Below are positions 9,217 through 18,047 of a stretch of DNA of 64,000 bases, piece after piece. The notes beneath the pieces were generated by a model. The model worked only from the letters and a program-made list of their open reading frames with translations. It searched no databases and was not told the DNA's origin. Both the position numbers and the translations under genes were made by a program. Source of the DNA: Xenorhabdus doucetiae (lineage in GTDB: Bacteria; Pseudomonadota; Gammaproteobacteria; Enterobacterales; Enterobacteriaceae); contig NZ_FO704550.1 of assembly GCF_000968195.1 (NCBI RefSeq), forward strand, positions 2,666,001 to 2,730,000, given 5' to 3'. Numbering within the stretch: the stretch's first letter is position 1; every line of letters begins with the position of its first letter.

Positions 9217-9636
9217 GTGCCAGTTGTTGTCGGAGTCGGTGTCGTTATCATTAACGATAAAGGTGAAATTCTACTGGGCAAACGAACCAGCCAGCATGCA
9301 CCATACTGGTCAATTTTCGGTGGTCATGTTGATCCTGGCGAAACCTTTGAAGAATGCGCTATTCGTGAAATTAAAGAAGAGATTGATCTCACAATCCAAG
9401 ATCCCAAAGTTTATGCTATTTGCAATAATCTCGAAACGTATCACAAGGAAGGAAAGCACACTGTTTCAGTCTGTTTACTGGCGCAGTATACCGGAGGTGA
9501 ACCGAAATTAATGGAACCTGAGAAGTGTGAACAATTAATGTGGTGTGATCCTAACCATCTCCCCGAACCTCATTTTGAAGCCAGCCGCAATGCCATCAAA
9601 TTATGGCAAGAAGCACAATTCTATTCCGCAAGTTAA
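9217..9636 (+). CDS. Nudix hydrolase (NUDT15-like)
   Basis: Nucleoside diphosphate-linked pyrophosphohydrolase of 139 residues. The Nudix box runs from about residue 33 to 55 with the pattern GGHVDPGETFEECAIREIKE then EI, fitting GX5EX7REUXEEXGU with I in place of the final G-rich turn. The start LLGKRTSQHAPYWSIFGGHV resembles NUDT15/MTH3-type dNTP-cleaning enzymes; the natural substrate is not known. Translation begins at GTG, supported by a good Shine-Dalgarno (CCGGAGGAATATCA). It stands alone between fruK and mtr and is not part of either conserved neighbourhood. Confidence 0.85.
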   Translation: MPVVVGVGVVIINDKGEILLGKRTSQHAPYWSIFGGHVDPGETFEECAIREIKEEIDLTIQDPKVYAICNNLETYHKEGKHTVSVCLLAQYTGGEPKLMEPEKCEQLMWCDPNHLPEPHFEASRNAIKLWQEAQFYSAS

Positions 9637-9652
9637 TAATCATCGCCCTTCA

Positions 9653-9685
9653 GGCAGGTTTTCACTGATAACCTGCCCTACTTTT
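9653..9685 (+). terminator. Probable terminator of the Nudix gene
   Basis: GGCAGGTT (9653-9660) pairs with AACCTGCC (9670-9677), and a short T-rich stretch CTACTTTTG follows. It lies 17 bases after the Nudix stop codon. Confidence 0.6.
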
Positions 9686-9733
9686 GTATACAAAATGCGG
9701 CAAAACAATTTAATTATTTTTCTTAATTATTTG

Positions 9734-9777
9734 TTTACACATATAATTTATTAATGTATCTTCGCGCTAGTACAAGG
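9734..9777 (+). promoter_or_regulatory. mtr promoter with TyrR- and TrpR-like sites
   Basis: A -35 hexamer TTTACA (9734-9739) and a -10 TATCTT (9757-9762) are separated by 17 bases. The -35 is the right half of a TyrR-like box (TTTACA arm intact, left arm degenerate). Immediately after the -10 is CGCGCTAGTACAAGG, which contains the CTAGTAC core of TrpR operators. E. coli mtr is likewise activated by TyrR and repressed by TrpR. Confidence 0.5.
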
Positions 9778-9802
9778 TAACACCATTCATCAGGGAGTCT
9801 AT

Positions 9803-11047
9803 ATGACCATTGAGGTAACGCAAAATTTGAAACGCCCCTCCATATTTGGTGGCGCTATGATCATTGCCGGTACTGCTGTCGGTGCGGGTATGTTTTCCAT
9901 TCCAATTGTCACATCAGGTGTCTGGTTTACCGGATCAATCATTTTGCTGTTGTATACCTGTGCATGTATGTATTTCTCTGGTCTGATGATTCTGGAAGCC
10001 AATATGAATTACCCTGTCGGCTCCAGTTTCCATACGGTCACTAAAGATTTGCTAGGCAAAGGCTGGTGTTCTCTCAATGATGTATCCATCGCCTTCGTTT
10101 TGTATATCTTAACTTATGCGTATATTTCAGCCGGTGGCTCCATCCTTGCTCACAACATTGAGAATATTATCCCGCTGCCTCAATCAATATCTGGCTTATG
10201 TTTTGCGTTTATTGTTGCCTTTATTGTTTGGTTATCCACGAAAGCCGTCGATCGCTTAAGCACCATCTTGATAGGTGGCATGATCATTACCTTTGTTATG
10301 TCTGTCGGTGGTATGTTTACCGAAGTGAAGCCCGTTATCTTATTTGATCAAGCCAATACCAACCCAGACTATTTACCTTATGCTTTAATCGCCCTGCCTT
10401 ATTTACTGGCCTCATTTGGTTTTCACGGTAACGTGCCGGGGTTAGTTAAGTATTACCATAAAGACAGTCAGGCTGTCACACGCAGCTTGCTATACGGGAC
10501 ACTGATAACATTAGTGATTTACATTTTATGGCAGTACGCTATTCAGGGAAATATTCCGCGCGAAGCCTTCAAGCAAATTATTGCTGATGGCGGTAATATT
10601 GGTAACTTACTGCAACAGATGGATAATACTTCTGATAATACCACCATAACCCAACTGTTAAATGCCTTCTCCTATATGGCCTTATCGAGTTCATTCTTGG
10701 GAGTATCATTAGGGTTGTTTGATTATCTGGCAGACTTCTTTAAATTTGACGATTCGCAACAAGGGCGTTTTAAAACCGCACTGGTGACATTCGTTCCCCC
10801 TACGGTATTGGCACTGATTTTTCCAAACGGTTTCCTGTATGCCATCGGCTTTGCGGGTCTGGCCGCAACCATTTGGGCGGTTATTGTTCCGGCTTTAATG
10901 GCACGAGCCAGCCGTAAACGCTACCCAACCGCCAGCTACCGGGCACCGGGTGGTAATTTTTTGATTATCTTTGTTATTCTGTTCGGTCTGATAAATGCGC
11001 TGGCACACATTCTCTCGTTGTTTGATTTGTTGCCGGTTTATCGTTAA
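9803..11047 (+). CDS. mtr: Aromatic amino acid (tryptophan) permease, Mtr-type
   Basis: Hydroxy/aromatic amino acid permease of the HAAAP family, importing tryptophan by proton symport. The 414-residue protein has about eleven membrane segments. The first carries GGAMIIAGTAVGAGMFSIP, and YISAGGSILAHNIENI near residue 110 is typical of Mtr rather than TyrP. A second family member, TyrP-like, is encoded at 47979-49184. The candidate TyrR/TrpR sites in the promoter support Mtr over TnaB. The ATG follows a Shine-Dalgarno AGGGAGTCTAT. Confidence 0.8.
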   Translation: MTIEVTQNLKRPSIFGGAMIIAGTAVGAGMFSIPIVTSGVWFTGSIILLLYTCACMYFSGLMILEANMNYPVGSSFHTVTKDLLGKGWCSLNDVSIAFVLYILTYAYISAGGSILAHNIENIIPLPQSISGLCFAFIVAFIVWLSTKAVDRLSTILIGGMIITFVMSVGGMFTEVKPVILFDQANTNPDYLPYALIALPYLLASFGFHGNVPGLVKYYHKDSQAVTRSLLYGTLITLVIYILWQYAIQGNIPREAFKQIIADGGNIGNLLQQMDNTSDNTTITQLLNAFSYMALSSSFLGVSLGLFDYLADFFKFDDSQQGRFKTALVTFVPPTVLALIFPNGFLYAIGFAGLAATIWAVIVPALMARASRKRYPTASYRAPGGNFLIIFVILFGLINALAHILSLFDLLPVYR

Positions 11048-11059
11048 TGTTTCCCTCCT

Positions 11060-11081
11060 GCCTCAGTATTTTTACTGGGGC
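11060..11081 (+). terminator. Stem-loop after mtr
   Basis: GCCTCAGTA (11060-11068) can pair with TACTGGGGC (11073-11081) around a TTTT loop, just after the mtr stop. No strong T-run follows, so termination may be weak or factor-dependent. Confidence 0.45.
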
Positions 11082-11177
11082 ATTCATTCACCTCTTGCCT
11101 AATAGGCCGACTGCGAGTAATTTTGTCGCCACTCAAATATTCATTCCACTATTTCCTTGTTGTTACGGAAGGTATCT

Positions 11178-11750
11178 ATGGCTAAAGCCAATGAAATTAA
11201 GCGCGGCGCTGCAATCAGCTACAATGGAAAGCTATTATTAGTTAAAGACATCGATATTCAGTCACCCAGCGCACGGGGTGCCAGCACGCTATATAAAATG
11301 CGTTTTACTGATATTCGTACGGGTCAGAAAGTGGAAGAACGTTTCAAAGGTGATGACATTCTTGAAACCATTACGTTAACACGCCGTGGTGTAAGTTTTT
11401 CCTATATTGATGGTGATGAATATATCTTTATGGATGATGAAGATTTCACGCCTTATCACTTCAAGAAAGACCAAATCGAAGAAGAATTGCTATTTATTCC
11501 TGAAGAAGGTTTACCAGGAATGCAAGTCCTGACAATGGATGGACAATTATTAGCCCTTGAATTACCTCAAACGGTTGATATGGTCATTGAAGAAACCTCA
11601 CCCGGTATCAAAGGCGCCTCAGCCAGTGCCCGTACCAAACCCGCTAAAATGAGTACAGGATTGACTGTCCAAGTTCCTGAGTATTTGAGTTCAGGCGAAA
11701 AAATCCGCATCCATATTGCAGAGCGTCGCTATATGGGACGTTGTGACTAA
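11178..11750 (+). CDS. yeiP: Elongation factor P-like protein (EfpL/YeiP)
   Basis: Paralogue of elongation factor P that binds between the ribosomal P and E sites. The 190-residue protein has the three beta-barrel domains of EF-P: KOW-like domain (residues 1-65), OB domain (about 70-125) and C-terminal domain (about 130-190). The tip loop SPSARGAS near residue 33 carries an arginine and no modifiable lysine, as in YeiP/EfpL rather than EF-P. A start 21 bases upstream is possible, but MAKANEIKRG with the Shine-Dalgarno GGAAGGT matches the family start. Known E. coli neighbours (fru, lpxT) are also nearby here. Confidence 0.93.
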   Translation: MAKANEIKRGAAISYNGKLLLVKDIDIQSPSARGASTLYKMRFTDIRTGQKVEERFKGDDILETITLTRRGVSFSYIDGDEYIFMDDEDFTPYHFKKDQIEEELLFIPEEGLPGMQVLTMDGQLLALELPQTVDMVIEETSPGIKGASASARTKPAKMSTGLTVQVPEYLSSGEKIRIHIAERRYMGRCD

Positions 11751-11767
11751 TTCTTTATCCTTAAATA

Positions 11768-11815
11768 TGAGTTGCCCTTTTGGCGAGAATAACGCCTGAC
11801 GCAAAGAGCAACTCA
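11768..11815. other. Long-range stem after yeiP
   Basis: GAGTTGC near 11769 pairs with GCAACTC near 11808, enclosing a second GGCG/CGCC pair. There is no T-run, so it may be an RNA-processing or weak termination structure between the convergent yeiP and mini-pilin genes. Confidence 0.35.
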
Positions 11816-11839
11816 TCCTCTACCATGACGTTTATGACG

Positions 11840-12166
11840 TTAGAAATAATCCACATTAACAATTGCCACACGTTTCTGATCATCAGTCCACTTCACGCTG
11901 GAAACCCCAATGTTACCAGGAAGCATGACCTTGTCTTTCGTTTTTTGAGTTGAAATGATTTGTTTGACAGTAAGATTTTTGCCTAATCGATAGCAAGAGA
12001 TATTGGCATGAGTGTTTGATGCTTGAGTTTCTGATACAACAACCTGACATCCGGGGTCAACAATCGCACCTGAAAACCGAATGACGCCTCCTTCAGATTC
12101 GGCATATCCATAAGAAAGCCATGGAACCAATAAACAACTAATTAACAGCTTACGATAATTTTTCAT
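11840..12166 (-). CDS. Short pilin-like secreted protein, copy 1
   Basis: A 108-residue protein with a signal peptide (probable cleavage after YGYA, residue 22) and the N-terminal beta-strand pattern of type 1 fimbrial subunits, GGVIRFSGAIVDPGCQV. A second cysteine in NISCYRLGK fits the conserved pilin disulfide. The mature part is only about 85 residues, roughly half of a normal FimA-type pilin, yet the C-terminus VAIVNVDYF still ends in the aromatic-penultimate beta-zipper style. No usher or chaperone gene is nearby. The related gene at 12454-12777 is upstream in the same orientation. Function is unknown; secretion and an Ig-like pilin relationship are inferences from the sequence. Confidence 0.75.
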   Translation of the reverse strand: MKNYRKLLISCLLVPWLSYGYAESEGGVIRFSGAIVDPGCQVVVSETQASNTHANISCYRLGKNLTVKQIISTQKTKDKVMLPGNIGVSSVKWTDDQKRVAIVNVDYF

Positions 12167-12453
12167 GGTTACCTCACTTTCGTTTTTCCATTAACTAAAA
12201 CTCAGCTACCTTTTATTCCTTCATCTCCATAATAACTATTTCACGTGAAAAAAATACGACATTGAGAACTTTTATTGATAAATATCAAAGGTCATTTTTT
12301 AACTAAAAAATAAACACATTTTTATTGTTGATTAATTAAAAAAACTGTTATTAGCCATCATTATTTGAACTAACTCACAGATAAATTTATTGCTTTTCTT
12401 TTATATTATCTGGATAAAATAAATGAAATAATCATCATACTTTTATATAACAT

Positions 12454-12777
12454 TTAGTGATAGGTTATAATAACAATACCCAATTCCTTATTTGTGCCCA
12501 CCCATCTTATTTCTTCTTTTCCAATATGTTTTTCAATTGATAGCAGGAATTTTCTATCCTTTTGATATTCTATGACTTTATCTTGTTTTAACTGTTTACC
12601 ATTGTACCAACATACCATCTCAGTATGCTCTTCATCCCAGCTAAATTGGCATGGAGGATCAACGATAGCACCATGAAAATAAATAGCGCCAGAGCTGGAG
12701 GTTGATGGAGAATTCGCCATGATAGGATAAGATAAAGACATGAACAGAAAAGTCGTCATTTTTCGTAACATAAGCAT
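12454..12777 (-). CDS. Short pilin-like secreted protein, copy 2
   Basis: A 107-residue paralogue of the neighbouring gene. It has a signal peptide (cleavage probably after IMA, near residue 21), a serine-rich linker, then GAIYFHGAIVDPPCQFSW and the second cysteine in TEMVCWYNGKQL. The tail LGIVIITYH mirrors the other copy. Gene start is well supported by GGAGG five bases before ATG. The 287-base AT-rich gap to copy 1 contains no evident shared operon structure, so each gene may have its own promoter. The DPGC/DPPC motif and paired cysteines are pilin-like, but the size is not. Confidence 0.72.
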   Translation of the reverse strand: MLMLRKMTTFLFMSLSYPIMANSPSTSSSGAIYFHGAIVDPPCQFSWDEEHTEMVCWYNGKQLKQDKVIEYQKDRKFLLSIEKHIGKEEIRWVGTNKELGIVIITYH

Positions 12778-13172
12778 TCAACCTCCATTACAGATATTAT
12801 TATCTTTTTCAACTTTAGCCGCGCGCTAATTTAAAAACCAGATAATGGTGTAACGCTCTGCTATCTATATAACGATATAACGTCAAATGAAACACTTTCT
12901 TTATACTTTTTATTAATTCAAGCTACAATTCGATATAATATGCTAACAAGTTAGGATATGAAGAAATCAATTGATAGTTATTTAATAATAGTCAGGCATC
13001 GACATTGAACCAAATATATATTATCGGTACTGTCATGGGGATTTAGCTATTTTTTCGATAGTATCCAATGGTGATTACGCTTTACCACAAATTTTGTTAT
13101 AGTCCTTCCCCAAGTTAATTTGTCTACCACACTCCACCTTACGTGTTAAATAACGAGCTAAATAGGTATCCC
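12778..13172. other. AT-rich intergenic region
   Basis: This 395-base region separates the minus-strand mini-pilin gene from plus-strand lpxT and should contain both promoters. I see no ORF, RNA gene or convincing operator. Confidence 0.5.
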
Positions 13173-13877
13173 ATGACTCGCAGTCACCCTCTCGCTATAC
13201 TTATTCTCAATATCCTTGGTATTGCCTTGTTCCTCTCATGGTACTTGCCTGAAAACCACGGCTTTTGGTTCCACATCGATTCTTCTATTTTTTATTTTTT
13301 TAATGAAAAATTGCTGCCTGACTCAAAATTTGCTCTATTTGTGGCTATCGCAAATATCAGGGCATTTGATGTCATATCACTTCTGTGTATGGGTCTGCTT
13401 TATTACAGTGCATTTCGCAAACAGGATTATGCAGGCAAGCGCCGCCTCTTCATGGTGGGTCTGGTGATGCTGATCTCGGCCGTTATCATTAATCAAATCG
13501 GGCATCAAATCCCCGTCAGCCGCCCAAGCCCAACACTGACATTTGAGCATGTTAATCGCATAAACGAAATGACCCGTTGGCATACAAAAGATGCTTCCAA
13601 AGACAGTTTCCCTGGTGATCACGGGTTAATGCTCTTAATTTTCAGTAGCTTTATTCTGCGTTATATCTCCCGCGGGGCGTTCTGTATTGCTCTACTGATT
13701 ATGATCGCCTTTGCCCTTCCTCGCATTATGGCTGGCGCTCACTGGTTTACAGACGTTGCAGTAGGCTCTTTGTCTTTAACGCTGATCGGCATGAGCTGGG
13801 TATTACTAACCCCATTAAGTGATATTATGGCAACATGGCTAGACAAGAAATTACCGCATATTAAACGCGGTAATTAA
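13173..13877 (+). CDS. lpxT: Lipid A 1-diphosphate synthase
   Basis: Inner-membrane PAP2-family enzyme that transfers phosphate from undecaprenyl diphosphate to the 1-position of lipid A on the periplasmic side. The protein of 234 residues has about six membrane helices. The PAP2 motifs are present: KRxxxxxxP is reduced to PVSRPSPTL near residue 112, SFPGDHG near 146 gives PSGH-type motif 2, and GAHWFTDV near 189 gives motif 3. An upstream GTG at 13143 would add ten residues; the ATG at 13173 matches the E. coli N-terminus better. It sits beside mepS as in E. coli. Confidence 0.9.
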   Translation: MTRSHPLAILILNILGIALFLSWYLPENHGFWFHIDSSIFYFFNEKLLPDSKFALFVAIANIRAFDVISLLCMGLLYYSAFRKQDYAGKRRLFMVGLVMLISAVIINQIGHQIPVSRPSPTLTFEHVNRINEMTRWHTKDASKDSFPGDHGLMLLIFSSFILRYISRGAFCIALLIMIAFALPRIMAGAHWFTDVAVGSLSLTLIGMSWVLLTPLSDIMATWLDKKLPHIKRGN

Positions 13878-14230
13878 GGCCATCATATTGGGGGAGATAC
13901 TGGTTATCTCCTCAATATCACACTCGATGTCATCAGAGCAGTATAAAGTAGTCACGAATTACGCTAACCCATTAGTTCCCAATCTAATTTTTTGTAAAGA
14001 ACCCTTTTTGTTTCTCGCTTTTTACTATTGATTTCAGTAATCTTTCCTGCGTTCTGTTTATTAAAATAATACGTTTTGTAAAGATACTAATAAATTGTGT
14101 TGTTTGGCACACTTTATGGACAAAAAATTTGTTAATTCACCCTATCCTGACTAGGCTTTAGAACATTTAGTATTTTCATTTTTCATGGTGGTGATAAGTC
14201 ACTTCAAGGACTGCAAGGGAAAATCAATAA
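13878..14230. other. lpxT-mepS intergenic region
   Basis: A stem with arms ATATTGGGGGAGATA (13885-13899) and TATCTCCTCAATAT (13905-13918) follows lpxT and could stop or process its transcript. The remaining roughly 300 bases are AT-rich, contain the likely mepS promoter, and show no ORF. Confidence 0.5.
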
Positions 14231-14818
14231 ATGGTTAAATCCAGACCAATACTGAGATATATCTTGCGGCTGATACCCGCAATTATAGCGGCAGTCGCAC
14301 TGACCGCATGTAGCTCGCCAGATTCCAACCTGCGCAATAAACAAACTGAGACGCATGCAGTAAATACTCAAAAGCATTATTTACTGCAAGCATCTCAGGA
14401 TGAATTTGAAACTCTGGTTAACAACTTAGATATTAAATCTAAGATACTTAATCAATACGCAGACTGGAAAGGTGTGGCCTATCGGCTTGGTGGGAATACT
14501 AAACGCGGTATCGATTGTTCTGCTTTTGTACAACGTACTTTTCATGATCAGTTTGGCGTGAAATTACCACGTTCCACGCTAGAACAACAGAATATAGGGC
14601 AAACAGTGAGTCGCGCTAAATTGCAGGCTGGTGACTTGGTTCTGTTTAAAACAGGGCGCCGTATGCGTCATATCGGTATCTACATCGGTAATAATCAATT
14701 TGTCCATGCTTCAACCAGTAACGGGGTTATCGTTTCCAAATTGACTGATACTTACTGGAGTAAACGTTACTACGGTGCAAGACGTGTGTTATCAGATGAT
14801 ATAAAAGCCTCGATATAA
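14231..14818 (+). CDS. mepS: Murein DD-endopeptidase MepS (Spr), lipoprotein
   Basis: Outer-membrane lipoprotein that cleaves D-Ala-mDAP crosslinks so that new peptidoglycan can be inserted. The 195-residue protein has a lipoprotein signal ending in the lipobox LTAC (cysteine near residue 27). The NlpC/P60 domain fills the C-terminal half with catalytic cysteine in GIDCSAFVQ (near 96), histidine in RHIGIYIG (near 146) and a third polar residue in FVHASTSNG (near 158). Length matches E. coli Spr (188). A strong hairpin terminator follows. Confidence 0.95.
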   Translation: MVKSRPILRYILRLIPAIIAAVALTACSSPDSNLRNKQTETHAVNTQKHYLLQASQDEFETLVNNLDIKSKILNQYADWKGVAYRLGGNTKRGIDCSAFVQRTFHDQFGVKLPRSTLEQQNIGQTVSRAKLQAGDLVLFKTGRRMRHIGIYIGNNQFVHASTSNGVIVSKLTDTYWSKRYYGARRVLSDDIKASI

Positions 14819-14852
14819 CCGACACCTAAGATACTTTTCCCTTGCAGACATT

Positions 14853-14884
14853 AAAAAACGCTTCCATTTAAGAAGCGTTTTTTA
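14853..14884 (+). terminator. Terminator of mepS
   Basis: AAAAACGCTTC and GAAGCGTTTTTT form a perfect stem around a short loop about 35 bases after mepS. The A/T flanks make it usable from both strands, so it may also serve the convergent yejG. Confidence 0.9.
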
Positions 14885-14897
14885 TCAATGGGTAAAG

Positions 14898-15242
14898 TTA
14901 TAGTGGATACAGCGCGGTTATATTTTCTGCAATTGCAGCGCCTAGCGTCTTTAAACGGCATATCACTGCACTCTCATCTTCCTTAGCAAAAAACAAACAG
15001 GGTTCCCTTTCCCACTCAATCACAGCACTCAGTATCTGCATATCAGCGATAGACTGATTTATAGCATGCAAGATCTCTCGTGCTTTTTCGCCTTCATGGC
15101 TTAATAATTTCAGCCCCATCAGGCTATTTCCTAAATCTGTTTCTTCTGCCGGTAAAATCTCAACTTTTGTACCAACAAAGCCTGCTGACCACCGATAACT
15201 TTGCGGCAGTCTGTGTACTACCGAAAGTTGGATATTATTCAC
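14898..15242 (-). CDS. yejG: YejG family protein, function unknown
   Basis: A 114-residue cytoplasmic protein matching E. coli YejG in length and sequence pattern (start IQLSVVHRLPQSYRWSAGF, later EWEREPCLFF and CRLKTLGAAIAE). No catalytic motif or membrane segment is visible. Translation starts at GTG with a GGAAT Shine-Dalgarno. The location next to bcr agrees with E. coli gene order. Function is unknown. Confidence 0.9.
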   Translation of the reverse strand: MNNIQLSVVHRLPQSYRWSAGFVGTKVEILPAEETDLGNSLMGLKLLSHEGEKAREILHAINQSIADMQILSAVIEWEREPCLFFAKEDESAVICRLKTLGAAIAENITALYPL

Positions 15243-15845
15243 GTATCATTCCTATCAGAAACAACATTAATACATCTAACCACCAACTGTAGATTATCGA
15301 TTCGTCAAAACCGAATAACCACCCAATAAAAAAGTAAATAAAAGGTTAAAATAAAAATCACATTACCGCACTTACTTCATTTCCTACGTCAAAAAAGTGC
15401 GACTTGGCTCGCATTTTATATATATTTATACTGTTTAGGTAAAAAATTCAACTTATTTTTATGCAAAACAGCAACTTTTCATTCAAGATTTATTTACATA
15501 TTTATTTTTTTCAAACGCGACGGAATGACAATAAGAATATAATCTTTTTATTTACAATGAGTTAAATGATGACAATCCTGTAACTTTCCTCAGACATAAA
15601 CCCACCACATTGAATTAACAAAAAATAAACATTTTAACGCTGAATGAATATGCTAAATTAACAAATACCTCCGTTGTTTGATGATTACTCGATATTTTCT
15701 GTTTATCAGGTTAAATAACAGCATCTTTAAAAGTTCTATAAACAAAAGGCCATCCCCTACTGATAGATGACCTTTAAAAATACTTTATGTTTGGCCTTGA
15801 TGACTTCTGGAACATGGCCATTTCTTCGACTATCTATAACACTGA
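15243..15845. other. AT-rich gap between yejG and bcr
   Basis: About 600 bases of very AT-rich sequence. The only feature I can support is the bcr terminator near its end. The rest probably includes the yejG promoter. No ORF or RNA gene is recognised. Confidence 0.5.
15748..15777 (-). terminator. Terminator of bcr
   Basis: On the minus strand AAAGGTCATC pairs with GATGGCCTTT, followed by TGTTT. It lies about 70 bases downstream of the bcr stop. Confidence 0.65.
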
Positions 15846-17036
15846 TTATTTATGCGATTTACCACGTGCATAGATAATCAGCATCATTGCCAATATCACA
15901 CATAATGCCATTGAACCGACCATCGGCCAGGCATTTTCCTCAGGCAATAAAGACAAAATAGCGCCCACGGATGCGGCAATACCAAAACGGATGGTTCCAG
16001 CCAGTGAAGAAACTGTTCCGGCCATATGAGGATAATCATCCAACACGACCGCCATCGTGTTAGACGTAATCATGGAAATACCGCTGATATAAATGGCAAC
16101 ACCCATAACCAGAGAAATAAATCCCAAGTCAAACAGGGTACTAAACAGTAACCATAATCCCATGACAAATTGGACAAATAACCCAATATGCAACATTTTC
16201 AATGGACCATATTTGCGAACACACTGGCTATTGATCGTTGCCATGATGAACAGAAAAATAATATTCAGCCCAAAATAGTAACCAAAATGCTGCGCAGGTA
16301 CACCGTTTAGCTTGATGTAAACAAATGCACCAACACTAAGAAAAGAGAACATTCCCGCAAAAGAAAAACCACTTGCCAAGATGTAACATAATACTTGGCG
16401 TTGCCGGAACAGCATAACAAACTGCCTCAAGGTCGTTTGTAAGTGAAACCTCTGCCTTTTCTCTTTCGGTAACGTCTCTTTTATGAAGAGGGCAACCAGA
16501 GCGACGGTAATTACCGCAACAATGGCAATAGACCAGAAAATAGCATGCCAGTTGAACCATACCATCAACAACCCACCTAGCATGGGAGCCAATAAAGGTG
16601 CAATGATCATCACTAATGTCACAAAAGACATGCTGCGGGAAAATTCCTCTTTTGTGAACCTGTCACGCATCAGGGCGTTGATGACAACACCGGCAGCCGC
16701 AGCAGAAAATCCATGCAAGAAACGCATGGCAATAAAAGTATCAATATCTTGTGCCAAAGCACACGCAGCAGAAGAGATGGCAAAAACAATGACACCCCCC
16801 AAAATAACGGGTTTACGCCCCAAACTATCCGACATTGGCCCATAAATCATTTGGCCAATCGCAAAGCCAAAAATATAGCTGCTCAACGTCATTTGCACCA
16901 AACCATCACTGACAGAAAAATTCTCAGCAATCGTTGGCATACTCGGCAAATACATATCAATTGCCAGTGGCATTAGCATAGAAAGCAGACCAAGGATTAA
17001 TACTAATCCCAAATAGGACAAACGCTGTTGTTGCAC
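15846..17036 (-). CDS. bcr: Bcr/CflA family multidrug efflux transporter
   Basis: Major facilitator superfamily drug/proton antiporter with about twelve membrane helices in 396 residues. Family-typical stretches are MPLAIDMYLPSMPTIAENF near residue 22, the MFS motif MIYGPMSDSLGRKPVILGG near 63, and RDRFTKEEFSRSMSFVTLV near 125. E. coli Bcr exports bicyclomycin and sulfonamides. Synteny yejG-bcr-rsuA-radD is the same as in E. coli. The gap to rsuA is 48 bases, so co-transcription with rsuA is likely. Confidence 0.92.
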   Translation of the reverse strand: MQQQRLSYLGLVLILGLLSMLMPLAIDMYLPSMPTIAENFSVSDGLVQMTLSSYIFGFAIGQMIYGPMSDSLGRKPVILGGVIVFAISSAACALAQDIDTFIAMRFLHGFSAAAAGVVINALMRDRFTKEEFSRSMSFVTLVMIIAPLLAPMLGGLLMVWFNWHAIFWSIAIVAVITVALVALFIKETLPKEKRQRFHLQTTLRQFVMLFRQRQVLCYILASGFSFAGMFSFLSVGAFVYIKLNGVPAQHFGYYFGLNIIFLFIMATINSQCVRKYGPLKMLHIGLFVQFVMGLWLLFSTLFDLGFISLVMGVAIYISGISMITSNTMAVVLDDYPHMAGTVSSLAGTIRFGIAASVGAILSLLPEENAWPMVGSMALCVILAMMLIIYARGKSHK

Positions 17037-17084
17037 GCAGTGACTCCTGAATCAATTGAAAAATAAAAATTAAGCTGTTGGCAT

Positions 17085-17777
17085 TTATATGCTATTGATT
17101 TCACATGCAGTCAGCGCCCGATATTCTCCTGGCTCCAATTCAGGATCGAGATAAATTTCGCCGATCCGCTCCCGATGAAGTGCAACAACATGATTTCCTA
17201 CTGCGGCAAACATCCGTTTGACTTGATGATAACGCCCTTCACTGATAGTCAAACGAACACGTTGAGGCTCGATAATTTCCAATTGTGCGGATTTTGTCAG
17301 CGTTTTTTCCCCGTTTAACTGCACTCCTGCCAGAAATTTTTGCCCGGTATCCTCAGAAACGGGATGTTCTAATGTAACAAGATAGGTTTTTTCGCAATGA
17401 TGTTTGGGGGAGGTAATCCGGTGTGACCACTGGCCATCATCGGTCAACAAAACCAGCCCTGTCGTGTCGATATCCAAACGCCCTGCGGAATGTAATTTAT
17501 GGGCAACAGGCTCATCGATAAAATACAAAATGGTCGGATTTGACGGATCGTCTGTCGAACAGACATATCCCTGCGGCTTATTCAACATAAAATAACGCGG
17601 GCCATTTAATTGTTGCAATATCGTGCCATCATAGACGACTTGCTGATCGGACTTTAATTTATAGGCTCCCGTTTTGATGATTTCATCATCGACAGTCACT
17701 CGCCCTGCCCGCAACTCACGCCCTACCTCGTTGCGGCTGATACCTAATTGTTGTGATAAAAATTTATCCAATCGCAT
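17085..17777 (-). CDS. rsuA: 16S rRNA pseudouridine(516) synthase
   Basis: Converts U516 of 16S rRNA to pseudouridine. The protein of 230 residues has an N-terminal S4 RNA-binding domain (MRLDKFLSQQLGISRNEVG) and a TruA/RsuA catalytic domain with the catalytic aspartate in SAGRLDIDTTGLVLLTDDG near residue 103. A longer reading frame begins 84 bases upstream, but the start at 17777 gives the conserved N-terminus and the E. coli length (231). Confidence 0.95.
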   Translation of the reverse strand: MRLDKFLSQQLGISRNEVGRELRAGRVTVDDEIIKTGAYKLKSDQQVVYDGTILQQLNGPRYFMLNKPQGYVCSTDDPSNPTILYFIDEPVAHKLHSAGRLDIDTTGLVLLTDDGQWSHRITSPKHHCEKTYLVTLEHPVSEDTGQKFLAGVQLNGEKTLTKSAQLEIIEPQRVRLTISEGRYHQVKRMFAAVGNHVVALHRERIGEIYLDPELEPGEYRALTACEINSI

Positions 17778-18047
17778 GAATAGATGTACCTGACAAAAAT
17801 AGACACATATGAATGTGTCCTTGATATTGCGAACAACGTCAAGGCCACTATTGGAATACAAAATTGAGCCGATAATTCACAAAAAAATCATCACGCCAGT
17901 CACTATAGCAATAATAAGCGGCACGTTATAGCCCATTCAATCCTGGGAAAATAATGTCAAGTTATTTCTCAACGGCAGGGTTAAATGAAAAATGTTATTC
18001 TCTACACCCATTATCTTTTACCTGATATTTGTGACAGTAACATAAAA

